A stretch of 64,000 nucleotides of DNA from Acanthosoma haemorrhoidale (Eukaryota; Arthropoda; Insecta; Hemiptera; Acanthosomatidae): assembly GCA_930367205.1 (NCBI GenBank), contig OV884015.1, forward strand, positions 39,051,288-39,115,287, given 5' to 3'. Below the pieces are notes generated by a model that was not told the DNA's origin, ran no database searches, and saw nothing but the letters and a program-made list of their open reading frames with translations. Positions 1-10,764 of this stretch are shown here, piece after piece. The translations under genes and the position numbers were made by a program. How positions within the stretch are numbered: the stretch's first letter is position 1; each line of letters begins with the position of its first letter.

Positions 1-842
1 ATTCATTACTAAAAGTCAGTCAAGCTCGTCCATTCATAACTAATTTTCATTGGTCACGTAATACGGTTTATACTACAAGGTTCTAGTCAAGATTCAAGAT
101 TAAATTTTTTTTTTTAATTTATTCATTTCAAATCAAATCAATTTATTTCCCTTATTTATATAATAAAAAAAAATATTATCCCAATGTACAATTCATCTTG
201 TCCACAACACTTGTTGCTCTAAAACCTTAAGTAAGTGGAATTTATAGATGTTTGCAATATTTTAAAGTAATGGATTCACGCTATATTTATATCATTTTTT
301 TTTTATCGTTACATGCCATGGCGTGCTGAAAGTGGCAACTTTTTATATTTGAATAGAAATTAATTTTTTTACGGCTTCTGTAAAAGTTTCTTAAACTTAC
401 AGTAAGCGCTTTCACAATCCCAGTTCATCAAACTCAGACTTATTGAACCACACATGCCCAGGCTCTTTTGTAGAAGCTAGAACGATATTATTACACAGTA
501 AAGATGTAAACAGTAGATACTAATGAATAACTATCATAAGCAAACAAGTTGTTTGACCTAGCGTTGGTCTTAGGTAACTTAATTCTCTCAGTGTATTTCC
601 TAATAACCTCACATGAAGATATAGAATAATAGTTCAAGCAATTGAGGTTTATAATCATTTAAGTAAGGCTTAGAGAAAAACTGATTTTACCGTTATAAAA
701 AGCATATTGACATATTTTAGATTACGTTTTGTAGAGTTATTTTCAAGTTGTTTCTGCTGGCGTTATAACTGGCCGATGTGAGATATGCAAGTACAAGTTC
801 CATGTTCCGCGAATGTCAGAACGAAGTTCGATTACTAATCAC
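1..842. other. AT-rich noncoding DNA
   Basis: No open frame of useful length and no recognisable repeat. Several T and A runs (about 105-120, 170-180 and 295-305). Probably intergenic or intronic. Confidence 0.5.
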
Positions 843-1012
843 TTCATCGAAGCATTTAATTTGTGATACAGCACACTTGGCTAATTTTACTTATTAGCAT
901 ATTTACTTAACTTTTAGCCTATCTTTATTGAAAGATTACGCTTAGCTTGTACTGTGTGTTTTTTTGGCCTAGGCCTGTTTTAAAACTGTCTTACTATATG
1001 GCGCAGTATTGA
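843..1012 (+). repeat. Direct repeat DR1, copy 1
   Basis: This ~170 bp segment recurs in the same orientation at 2253-2400. Shared blocks are GTGATACAGCACACTTGGCT, GATTACGCTTAGCTTGT and ATATGGCGCAGTATTGA, in the same order. The copies differ by substitutions and several indels, so the duplication is old. They flank a truncated LINE. They could be two copies of an interspersed repeat, remnants of old LTRs, or a local duplication; the sequence does not decide. Confidence 0.75.
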
Positions 1013-1225
1013 TTACTACTGAGTTATGGAACAGCATAAGAGTGATAATATCCATTGCTTTGTATAAATATTGATTTTCGAACTTTTATGACTTTAATTG
1101 TTAAATAAAAATAATAATACTAATTTATGTAGATAAGAAATTAATTTATGGAACGAAATAATATTACGTTTTAAGGGCTTAACAACCATGGTAAGTAACT
1201 CTACTTTTATAAAAACCATTTCTCA

Positions 1226-1798
1226 ATGTGTTTGAATTTGTTGTTAATGTTCACCTTCACCCTTTGTCGCAAGCCTTGTCCACTAGTTTATTTTAATTCT
1301 ATTCCTCTTCCTGTAACCGAGACAGTACGGTACTTAGGCTTCCATCTTGACAAACGCCTGACCTGGAACCCACATACGAGACTAAAAAGACAAGAACTAA
1401 ACAGACGCTTTGGACAACTATACAGACTACTTCAAAGGACATCCCATCTCTCAATAGAAAATAAACTACTAATCTACAAAGTTATACTTAAACCAATCTG
1501 GACATACGGAATAGAGCTATGGGGGACAGCAAAAAAGTCGAACATCAAGCGTATCCAATCCTTTCAATCAAAAGTCCTGAGAACAATAGTAAATGCCCCT
1601 TATTATGTCAGCAACAAAACCCTTCATAACGACCTTAATATACCCTACATTCTAGAACTCATCCCTTCCAAGTTTATGAAATTCCACAGTAGCCTTTCCA
1701 ACCACCCTAATCCTGTAGCACAGTCATTGCACTGCGTCACTCATCCCTATAATCCTCCTCGGAGACTGAAACGGCAGTGGCCTCGTGACCTGCTATAA
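1226..1798 (+). pseudogene. LINE reverse transcriptase C-terminal fragment (family A)
   Basis: The 190-codon frame corresponds to the part of a jockey-type ORF2 downstream of the catalytic palm: a YLGFHLDKRLTW block near residues 36-47, then the KLLIYKVILKPIWTYGIELW block near residues 80-100 and an IQSFQSKVLRT block near 110-121. This thumb/C-terminal arrangement is standard in jockey and R1-like LINEs. The YADD or FADD catalytic centre and the endonuclease are missing, so it cannot retrotranspose alone. The first ~10 residues, before the FTFTL block, are probably flanking or frameshifted sequence. The frame ends at the family's conserved C-terminus (QWPRDLL then stop), which is also seen in the 15.6 and 51.8 kb copies. 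Confidence 0.85.
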
Positions 1799-1977
1799 TC
1801 AAGTGACAGTGGGAGTCCTGGCAATGGCCAGTTTCTCCAATCATGTCTTGAATGAATGAGCGAGTGAATGATGAAATGTAAATATGGTATGAATGATAGT
1901 ACATCTTAATTACTTATTGCCTAGCAAGGCAGATTGTAATTTTAGCACAATAAAGGAATTATATATATAAAAAAAAA
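1226..1977 (+). mobile_element. 5'-truncated jockey-type LINE, family A, copy 1
   Basis: The insertion keeps the C-terminal part of the LINE open reading frame (1226-1798), a short 3' UTR and a terminal A-rich tail. The 3' UTR has the family hallmarks: GAATGAGCGAGTGAATG, TTACTTATTGCCTA, GGCAGATTGTAATTTTAGCA and AATAAAG close to the end. The same 3' UTR occurs at 15.7-17.1, 50.1 and 51.8-52.4 kb. The true 5' junction is uncertain and may lie slightly upstream. I found no clear target-site duplication. Confidence 0.85.
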
Positions 1978-2252
1978 TGTTCTGAAATATTTGTATATGT
2001 GTATATTTAACGTCGCGTCATCTGGAATTGTTTTGGGATTGTGTTTCGGCATGATGATTACATCGCTTGTTTGAGTAAATGTGCTTGAAGGTTTTGTGTC
2101 GTGGTTATTCCTGCGTTCCATTATATAATTTGGTCAGGTCCTATTTCGCTTAGTTGTCCTGGTATCCGACATAATTCAATTGTTTCTACCTACGATGGAA
2201 TGTTTGTATTATTTCTGAGAACCATTATTCAAAGAGGAGTTATTACTGTCAG

Positions 2253-2400
2253 TTCGTCGAAGTATTTAATGTGATACAGCACACTTGGCTAATTTTACTT
2301 ATTAACCTATATACTTTTAGCCCATCTCTATTAATAGATTACGCTTAGCTTGTTCTGTGTGTTTTTTTGGCCCAGGCCTTAGTATATGGCGCAGTATTGA
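2253..2400 (+). repeat. Direct repeat DR1, copy 2
   Basis: Second copy of the repeat at 843-1012, shorter by internal deletions: it lacks the stretches matching about 902-912 and 980-990. It ends with the same GCGCAGTATTGA. The sequence beyond the end (2401 on) is not shared with copy 1, so the boundary is sharp there. Confidence 0.75.
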
Positions 2401-2786
2401 AAGAGATTCCTTCGGATGGATGTGGAGTTCGTGACTGTGACGAAGACCTCTCGCACGACATGTACACGTAAGCAGTAACTGGGAATATAAAATGTTGCCG
2501 GGGACGCGTTGCGTTCGTGAGAGGTGTGTTTTATACCCGGCAGGAGCCGTACATACGCCAGTTTATAGATGCCTCAGGGTGCCGCTTGGAAGAGGCATTG
2601 ACCACCAGTTCATCCGTGCCCGTTGGTGAGATGCTCTTCCGACACGCTAGCAGGTGGATCTTTAATACCATTACCTCTTATGTCGGCGATTAAGCCTCGG
2701 ACTTCCTCTTTTTTTTGTGTGTTCAAGATAACCTAAAGTTCTCAACGGGACTTCGCCGGTCATGAAGTCTAGGTTAAAAAAAAAAA
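2401..2786 (+). other. GC-rich block ending in oligo-A
   Basis: Base composition changes abruptly from the surrounding AT-rich DNA. The block contains a potential stem (TGCCGGG at 2496-2502 with CCCGGCA at 2536-2542) and ends in an 11-A run at 2776-2786. No long frame is open in any phase I checked. It may be an unrecognised retroposed transcript or SINE-like copy, or the edge of an older element starting at the direct repeat. No homolog recognised. Confidence 0.35.
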
Positions 2787-4110
2787 TCTTATTTTTTCCA
2801 GAGTATTAATTCTCGAAAAGAGACAGATCTTGTTCTGAATTGTAGTCCTGTTGATGCTGGGGTAAGTGAAACGTTAATCGTATATGTTTTGTTAATAAAA
2901 GTTCATAATTTATTTCCAATAAATATAAAAATTAAATAAATAATATTTTGATAATATGCTCTTGGTTAGTAATAAAGTCAAGGTTAGTCATAGTACAATC
3001 ATCTTTATTTGAATTTGAATAGTTCCAATTCTTCTTTGAAGAACGCGTACGTCTTAATTTAAGACAACATAACAACAAAACAAACCTAGATTGTAATTGA
3101 AGAACAATTCTTCGCAATGCACCATCCCCTAAGCCCTTTTGTGATGTGACCATTTTTTTTAAGTCATGGATTATCTCTGTGTTTACATTTATCTATAAAT
3201 TGTACAGTAATTGCACTGTGAGTTTAGTGTTAGCCGCGAGTATATCAATCGGATGAAGCGTTTGTTGTGAGATTATTGTACCTAAGAGTCGTCACTTATT
3301 ATTGCCAATCATGTTTAAGTCCCCACAGAGTATATATTAATACAATGACGTTTCAATTTAAATAAGCAATAATTGCAGCAAACATATCGCAATCATATAT
3401 GTTTTGGACTACTGTCCGCAATATACGTGAGTATCCCCAATATGTTTTATTTAATCAACTGCAATAAAGGGATTCTCCCTCATCAAGCCACTTAACTCTC
3501 AGGCCATCAAAAAATAGATTATAAAGCTATAGCGATATCGGATATTTGGCTTGGACACTGGTTAATAATTTCCACGAATAAACATTGGGTTTAGGAGATT
3601 GTTAACCATAGCAAAACATTGAACTATTTATTACATTTTGACAAAATATATGACTTTGAAGACGACTCAATTGCCACCTAAGAGGCCATAAGATTGTCAA
3701 TAGCGAAAACTATACGCGAAAGATTTATTTTTATATTTGTCAACTCATTTTTCCTCTTCGGTTTAAACTGTTTAGGCAGATTGCCTGATTTTTTTTCCTA
3801 TTCTTTATACAGATTAAATAAATAGGAGTCTTTAAAAAATTAAATTTGATACTACTGCTACAAATAGGGACTGTTGTTAGAATTCCAAAAAACGATCTGA
3901 CCACAGAATTGGCCAAGTTATCAAAAAAGAAACCTCACACATTTTAATATCAGTTACAGGCAACATTTGACACTTCCTGTCGCATAAAAAACATTTCTTG
4001 CGTGTAAAATGTTTTCATTCCATTACCGTAATAACAAAAACAAACGATTTAAATAAAAAGTATGTAGGTTCTCATGTCTATGTTTCGAATAAACGAAATT
4101 TTCATTATAT
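2787..4110. other. AT-rich noncoding DNA
   Basis: No supported gene. Short frames on both strands look like chance. Confidence 0.45.
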
Positions 4111-4166
4111 ATAATTATCTGTAAATTTGAAGGGGCTAAGAAAGGAAGAAAAAAAAAAAAAAAAAA
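4111..4166 (+). mobile_element. Retroposon family R, 3' tail fragment
   Basis: The 3' end of family R (TAATTATCTGTAAATTTGAA, GGGGCTAAGAAAGGAAG) followed by a ~17-A tail. The same end is found, better preserved, at 54.7 and 55.1 kb, and on the minus strand at 38.1 and 43.5 kb. Only about 40 bp of the element body remains. Confidence 0.7.
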
Positions 4167-4177
4167 TGTCTATATTT

Positions 4178-4354
4178 TCATTGCTTACTACCTTCCCGAA
4201 TCCACCCGCCTCTTTTAGGCACCCCACACCCCATATCCTTCTCATACTTCCTTCAAATGGGACTCCCCTTAGTGAAAGGCACCCATCAGTCCAAAATAAT
4301 TTTCCCACGTCTTATTTTTATAAGTTTGTGAGCTATGTAAAAAAAAAAATAAGT
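4178..4354 (+). mobile_element. LINE family B 3' UTR fragment with 9 bp target duplication
   Basis: Matches the 3' UTR of family B as seen at 26.0-26.2 and 31.0-31.2 kb: ACTACCTTC, AATCC(A/G)CCCGCC, CTTCAAATGGGACTCCCCT, AGGCACCCATCA, then GAGCTATGT and an A run. It is flanked by TCTATATTT at 4169-4177 and 4355-4363, a probable target-site duplication. It sits directly behind the A tail of the family R fragment. A reading frame that crosses this segment is UTR sequence, not a gene. Confidence 0.75.
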
Positions 4355-4363
4355 TCTATATTT

Positions 4364-7086
4364 AAAAATACCTTTAACGTAAAAATTTATAATATTAAAT
4401 ATACCTTTAAAGTTTTATTTGATAAATGATAAGGTATGGATACAACAGCTTTAAACCGCATTCAAAGTTCTACTTTATTGACCTTTAAAAGTATTTCTTT
4501 ATATTTTGAAATAAGAAACCATAATCAACCAAAACATCCTATAAATAATCGGTTGGCTGGTAGCAGTGAATTCAAAGGCAATCCATTGGCAATGAAGTGT
4601 AGAGGACTTGTGATTTTGAGTATCTAAACTATTTATGGCAATAAAATTATATGGGAAGCAATAATAATATATTAATGGGAATTTGGGTATGATCCTACTT
4701 TGATAAAGCCAGTAGCAATACAACCTTGACGACTAAGAGTAAAAAGATTTCTACGACCAATTATCCACAAACGACCTACAATATATGTCTGAAAAAGTAC
4801 CACAAGTCTATAACAGAATCAGTTTTTAGGGTCACAGCTTATTACCGCCTGATCTAGTTGACTTTATTTATCACACATACAAAGTTCAGCAGATGTGCTT
4901 AAAATATGTTTCCCTAGGAAGTACAGTGCGATCAAATCATTACTAATAGCCGACGCCAGACAACCCGAATTATAGGTAATAGCATGTATTGATGACATAA
5001 ATTAAATCAAGGTGACAATAGTAAACCGATGAAATCGACAACCACCCTGGTAAACTAAAAAACCGTTTTGGCGTAGGTATGCATAAGTATATTACAATTT
5101 AAACTCAAACTGGTACAATTGAGAGCAATTAATAAAAAACTTATAGCATAAAATTACTCTTGTTTTTTTCCAGTGTCGTTGATACTTCTTTGCCTTCAGG
5201 CTGTCATCTTTTTAATTGCCGCACTTGGTAGAGATAGATTTTTCTAATAAATCAAAAAGTAATTAGTGAAGGTTTTTAATTATGGTCGGCGGATAACCGT
5301 TTTGGTTGACTAACTGGCTCACGTCTGGCAGTAGCAATTTAGAATGTTACAGTCCCCGCTACCTGCCCGCGAATATATATATATTATGGTTTCACTGAGT
5401 GGTTAAATTTTCACTCCCTTATTCACTTAGAATTTAATAAAAATGGTAATGAGGGTAATAATATATCTCTGGAGATTATAAGAAAGTCAATTTGAGAGTC
5501 GTAAGAAAGTGTGATTAAACTGATGACAGATTTATCAAAGCGTTCCTTCCGTAAAGCACACAGTATGTCGACCACGAAAAAAAGACAACAAACTAGAAAA
5601 TATCCTTACGACTTTAGTGTCGTTCATAGACGAGTATGTAACACAAATGTATGTTTTTCACAGTTACGCGTTGAAATTTATTGATTATAAGTGGCGACTA
5701 CAATTTCCTCCCTCCAACCCCCCCCCCTAAAAAAAAAATATATCCTCCTTGACAATAATGTCTTAGAGTTAACGAGTAGTAAAATTCACAAAACACTTTG
5801 CTGCTATCGAAATGATTTGTTGTAAGCGTCATTATTATCCTTTTATTCACGAATATTTTTCTATCCTAGGCCAATCAACCATGTATTGTACTTTTCTGAA
5901 ATGATCTCGCAAGTGTATTAACTGTTTTGTTTGTTCTTGTTGACGGTTTGTATATTGCATATGTCAAATACAGACTACAAACGTCAAGTAATGGCTAAAC
6001 CCGAATCGTATTGAAATGTCTATTTCGTTAGTCAAGCGGGTGTGTCAATTATTGTTCTTTTTGATGACATATTGATCTACCTTTTACACCAACGGTTTAA
6101 AAAAGGCCCGTGGCAGACGCAAATCTATTATTGAAACCTCCATTATTGATCATATTATTTTTATCAATGAACACAATCGACAAAGCCTTTTACAATTTTA
6201 GCTGGTTTAATATTGAAATATCTTAACCCCCCACCTGCTCTGGGCCTTTGACTCTTAACTCGTAACCATATGACATAATTACAGTAATTTAAACTAAGAC
6301 GTAAAACTCATCTCGAGGGGTTATGTTAGATTTTTGTTTTTAGATTAGCATATAAACATTCGGTTATTTGCATTATATTAGTATTAAAAAGAAATTGGTT
6401 GGAATTTGAATTTTGTCATAAAGCAAGAATTCCAAATTATATATTGACCCAACTATATATTGAAGTTTAAACTTTCTGGGCAGAATGGACTTACGACCAA
6501 TTACTATTTTACTGTAGGCGGACAAAAATTAACTACCGTAATGGGACATAAATGAGAATGTAATCAATCATTATTCAATGTTAAACATAATTGTCCTTCT
6601 CGTATACTTAGTGTCGATTTGTGTTCAGTTAATGCCTTTATAGCTATAGTTATTTATATTTATGTATTTTTTTTATTATCATAGTAATTGTATAAGGTTT
6701 TTCTCTTTTTGTTGTTTTTAGACAAATATTTCTAAATATTTATAAAATTTAAAAACCTATACTAAAATTCCGTGTGTTATCCTACAATGGATGAAAATCG
6801 TTGAAAAATAGAGCACTTGAAATCAAAATATCCCACAAAGAATTGAAGTTGTAGGCACATAAAATTAATTTACAAATTATACAATACAATTAGACCGTAT
6901 TGAAATCAATGATTGATTAGGCGAGTGGAGCGTTGATGTAATCATTTTGGATGGATGTCTGCATCTCTTAGAAGTTATAAGAACATTTTTAGATGATCAG
7001 CAGATAATAATGATTTAAAAAATACAGTTTATACTTTAATGCCTCGTGTAGTTATTTAAGACAGAGAGACAGTAAGAATTTTACGA
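4364..7086. other. AT-rich noncoding DNA
   Basis: No supported gene. Contains a C run followed by an A run near 5719-5740. Confidence 0.45.
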
Positions 7087-7124
7087 CGTTTCGTTTGGAT
7101 GTTTATCGATGCTAAAGCATCAGG
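7087..7124 (-). other. Hammerhead-like motif (degenerate)
   Basis: On the minus strand the segment starts CCTGATG, contains the hairpin GATGC-TTTA-GCATC, and ends CGAAACG. CTGATG...GAAACG resembles the conserved strands of hammerhead ribozymes as found in retroelement-associated repeats. The full CTGANGA core is not intact and the spacing before GAAAC is long, so activity is unlikely. Confidence 0.3.
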
Positions 7125-9054
7125 CTCTTGTGCTTGCCTGGGAACAAACGTGAAAATATGAGGCACGGGAGGAATGGTTGTTAATTCTTGTTGACTTGGC
7201 CATATCTTTCTTTGTTGGGTCATTTTTCGAATAAAAAGGGTTTTCATCCGATCGTTCAGGTGGCGATTTATTTCTCCTTTGTCAAAACAAAAAAGGAAAA
7301 GGGAAATCGTGATTTAAACAGTGGTTTGCACTTATATGGTGGTATCCGTTTTCCTCGCTGAGTCAGGGTACAACATCGAGGAGAAAGAAAACTGCTCAGC
7401 TGTTCACTCACCGTGAAAAATATTCACACAGGCTAGATGTATTTTGCAATGTTAAAAATTATATTTATTGTTGCAGTGAAAATCCTGCTTTATATATTCT
7501 GTCTGTTTTTTTTTTAAGGCCTCTAATGGTCTATATGTCAATGTCCTTATTACGGCGCATATGTTATGTTTCGGAGCTTTAAAAGCAGAATTCAAAAGCT
7601 GAGACTCAGATAGAAAATAATGATAACGAAATAATACCTTCTTAACAAACAATATATTATACAAAAGAACGTATTATAAATGAATAACAGCCTTCCGTTT
7701 TACACATCAAACAAACGCTACTTCAAGTGTTAACCTAGAGTATGTATAAACTGAATTCGAATTTAAATTGAATTTGTGTTTGAAAAAATACTGAAATAAT
7801 AACCGTTAGTATAGGCTTGATTAGGTTTTTGTAATCGTTGGATTTTCGTAGAAGAAATATTTTTCATAATTATGATTACACAATACAATGTCAAATCTTT
7901 TTAAAATATTGCCTTGGAAGAAACGCAACCTATTAGATCATTCTCCCCTTAACATAGATTTCCTACCGACGCTATTATTTATATTCATGTATAATAAAGC
8001 AGGTAAAATAAATAAACAGAGAAAATATATTGAGAGGTTGTTTGAATTGACGATATTGAGAGTAGTGTGTGGAAATTATTTCAAAATGCGCTAAAAGTCG
8101 ATGCAAGGGAGAGGGACGTCGTTCAGATTACCTAACTTGGTCATAAAACAATTCGCTTCCAGCACATTTTTCAAAATGTTCAATTAAAGGGATTTCCAAG
8201 GACTACAAAGAAACTAGGGAAATATTACAAATCCTACCTACCTCTACTAAAGCAAGCCATAAATAACACGTAAAAACATAATAAATTCGTAGGCCTGTGC
8301 TTGAATGAAGCCTGACATCTCTTCTAAGCTGGTACGAAGATGAAAATTACCTGCTATTAATTCAACTCCATGCTCTACGCCTCAATCAGTTTGAAGGGTT
8401 ACGCCAAGCTCGTAACCTCAAGGACACATTACTTATTACCACAGCAATATGTGGTCACGTGCACACACACCTGCTAACTTCAATTGAAATTTATTCGGAA
8501 AGTGTTTTCAATCCTAATAAAATAGGTAATGAAGTCTTCCGAAGAGAACTCAACTGATGTAGGAGATACTGTCCGCCTCCAACGATAGTATCAGAAGATA
8601 TAACGATCTCTGACCTAAGATTATCAGGTTATCTAGTAACATCATCATACCATTACTTTGGTAATTAAAGCATTACATGTTTAGAACTGATTAGATGTAA
8701 TTAGAGGTCGCTACAGCAGCTTTCTTTTATTTTATTTTTTATCAAAATTGACTCCTCTGGCTAGAATGAAAGATGGCGACTCGCAGATTTCTTCCGTAAG
8801 CCGGATTACTTAAAGTAAAACTAAATAAGCCCATAAAAATGTTTAGGTACTTCGTTTCATGCCCTTCAAGATGATATTATAAACGTTATTAACGGCCAAA
8901 GATAAGTGGGATCTATATAACAAAAAATGGTGATATACAAATTTAAATGTCTGATAAATTTGTATTATAATTGAGTCGGCTCCAAAGTAGTAATTATTCA
9001 CTTAAAAAACACTAATAAAAACGACTGACAGATCGGTACGGGCCAATCCATCAC
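7125..9054. other. AT-rich noncoding DNA
   Basis: No supported gene. A half-site of the MAF type (GCTGAGTCA) occurs near 7359; a single short motif like this is weak evidence. Confidence 0.4.
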
Positions 9055-9416
9055 GATGAATGGACGCGAGCGGCCGCACCGACGCCAGAAATGCGTGAAC
9101 TTCCCACACGCGACCCCCGCCCAAATTATCTCAATTAGTTAGCCGGCTAATGGGGAATCATCATCAGCCTCTCACTTCGTGTTTCGGTTTTTATTTTCGT
9201 CCGTGTTATTATTGCCGTCCAGCACCTGTGCCCGTCAAAGAGTAGGGCTGTGATTAACTCCCAGGCGTGAGGCAAAGGGTCCAAGGGACTAATAATACGT
9301 GCCAACTACTAGTTGATCCGTGGCGTCACGCCTCCATGATGACAGGACACGAACGAACTATACCAGAGGCCATGGTATAGGGTTCTCGACTATTCGTGTT
9401 AAAAAAAAAAAAAAAA
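9055..9416 (+). other. GC-rich block ending in 16-A run
   Basis: Contains GCGGCCGC (NotI-like) near 9070 and several CpG-rich stretches to about 9120, then mixed sequence to a 16-A run at 9401-9416. It could be a retroposed sequence with an A tail or a host regulatory or UTR segment. I do not recognise a protein in it. It lies just upstream (left) of the gypsy insertion site. Confidence 0.3.
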
Positions 9417-9485
9417 GGTTAAGAGTGAATCTAAGTCAAAAATGGAGTAAAACGACGTCAACCAGAAGATATAAATATATATATA

Positions 9486-9665
9486 AGTTAATGTTTATTG
9501 AATTACAAGCTAAGAAAGGTTGGTAATAAGAACACGTAGAACGTTATAACAAGACTGCTTTATTTAGACCAAGATACCTCTATCTATAGGTATTACCTGT
9601 AAACATATACAGATAACATATGTTTGGGGATTAAGGCTGGGCACTAGCGGCGCCTGGACTTAACT
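9486..9665 (-). repeat. 3' LTR of gypsy element
   Basis: 180 bp, starting AGTTAAGTCC and ending ACATTAACT in element orientation, and identical by eye to 14643-14822. It contains AATAAAG, a possible polyadenylation signal (plus-strand CTTTATT near 9560). Confidence 0.95.
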
Positions 9666-9675
9666 CCCCCCCACC
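9666..9675 (-). other. Polypurine tract
   Basis: In element orientation GGTGGGGGGG directly precedes the 3' LTR. This is the expected place and composition for the primer of plus-strand DNA synthesis. Confidence 0.85.
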
Positions 9676-9972
9676 AGTTTACGAACACCCATTCGCAAAC
9701 TTTGAAGTCCAACACTCGGACGTCTTAGTCCATTCAAATAATGCTCCGCTAATGTTACAAAGGAGCAAAGGCCAGCCCCGCCCGTACACAGCCTGTAATC
9801 CCTCACATTAAGCTCTAATCCTATAAAACATAAAAACCAACTGTCACTTGTAAACAAAAAACATAAAAGAAAACTTTGACTTTAAAAAAAAAACAATACT
9901 TCTGTGGGAAAAATCACATAACTATAACTATTTACAATGTTCCTCGCGTGTATGCTGCGAGGACACTCCAGC
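9676..9972 (-). other. Gypsy 3' untranslated region
   Basis: About 300 bp between the end of pol and the polypurine tract. A 65-codon frame on the minus strand (9660-9857) runs into the LTR and has none of the features of an envelope protein. I treat it as noncoding. Confidence 0.7.
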
Positions 9973-10764
9973 TCATTCCTGATCTACAACCTCCCCCCCT
10001 GGTGGAAGCTTTAACTGTTCTATGTGGACATTTCGCCGCTTCTTAGGGGGTCGTATACTCTCAATTGTCACGACGTTGTGTTCCCTAATCACGACCACTT
10101 TAAATGGGCCCTCATATCGCACCAGCTCTTTGCTCCTATTTGACCCTAGTTTTTTATAGACGATAGTCCCGATTTTAAGTTCCCCCATTCGATCCCGGAC
10201 TTTGAGGTTTTCCCGTTCCACTCGTCTCGCTTTGTCCTTCGTTATCCTTTCTCTGACTTTGTCGCAAATTTTCCTCAAACCGACAGTATTACTCGCCATT
10301 TTCTCCGCCATTCCCTTGTCTGCTACTGTCTCTGCCCCATTTCTCCGTCTTTCGCGCAGCCCAAAGAGGATCTCGAACGGGGAGAACCCCGTCGCGGTGT
10401 GGATCGAATGATTGTAAGCGGCCACCGCCTTCGGCATTGCCTCATTCGCCGGCAGACCCTTTTCCGCGTGATATACCCGCAGGTGGTCACTCAGGGTGCT
10501 GTGCAATCTTTCTATCCCTCCTCTACTCTTAGGGTGCCCTGGGGTATTAAGATGCCAAAAGACATCGAGAGTCTTCATTTCTTTTCGGATGTTGGCATTG
10601 TCAAATTCTCTGCCCCCATCCGACGAGATCCGGTCTGGTACTCCGTAAAACTGGAACCAGGTATTTAATGCCAGCATTACCGCGTCTGATGACCTATCTT
10701 GCACCGGGTGCGCCATGGCCACTTTGCTAAAGCTGTCGATTGTGGTAACCCACTTATACCCCCT
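9973..10764 (-). pseudogene. pol: Gypsy integrase, part downstream of the TAG stop
   Basis: Continues the pol frame after the in-frame TAG. It carries the rest of the integrase catalytic core: the second Asp in ISSDGGREF and the Glu in GGIERLH, with 35 residues between them (the D35E spacing of retroviral-type integrases), then the C-terminal region to the PPGGEVVDQE end. The first ATG after the stop is at 10722, but a protein begun there would lack the zinc domain and first Asp, so it is unlikely to be a separate gene. It inserts the double-stranded cDNA into the host chromosome. The frame is identical to that of 10765-13299, which argues for one pol broken by a point mutation rather than two genes. 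Confidence 0.9.

Noticed and set aside
4105..4429. Overlapping frames on both strands
   Set aside because: They read through LINE B 3' UTR, A tails and flanking AT-rich DNA.
9660..9857. 65-codon minus-strand frame between pol and the 3' LTR as a possible env
   Set aside because: Too short, no signal peptide, glycosylation or membrane anchor pattern, and it runs into the polypurine tract and LTR.
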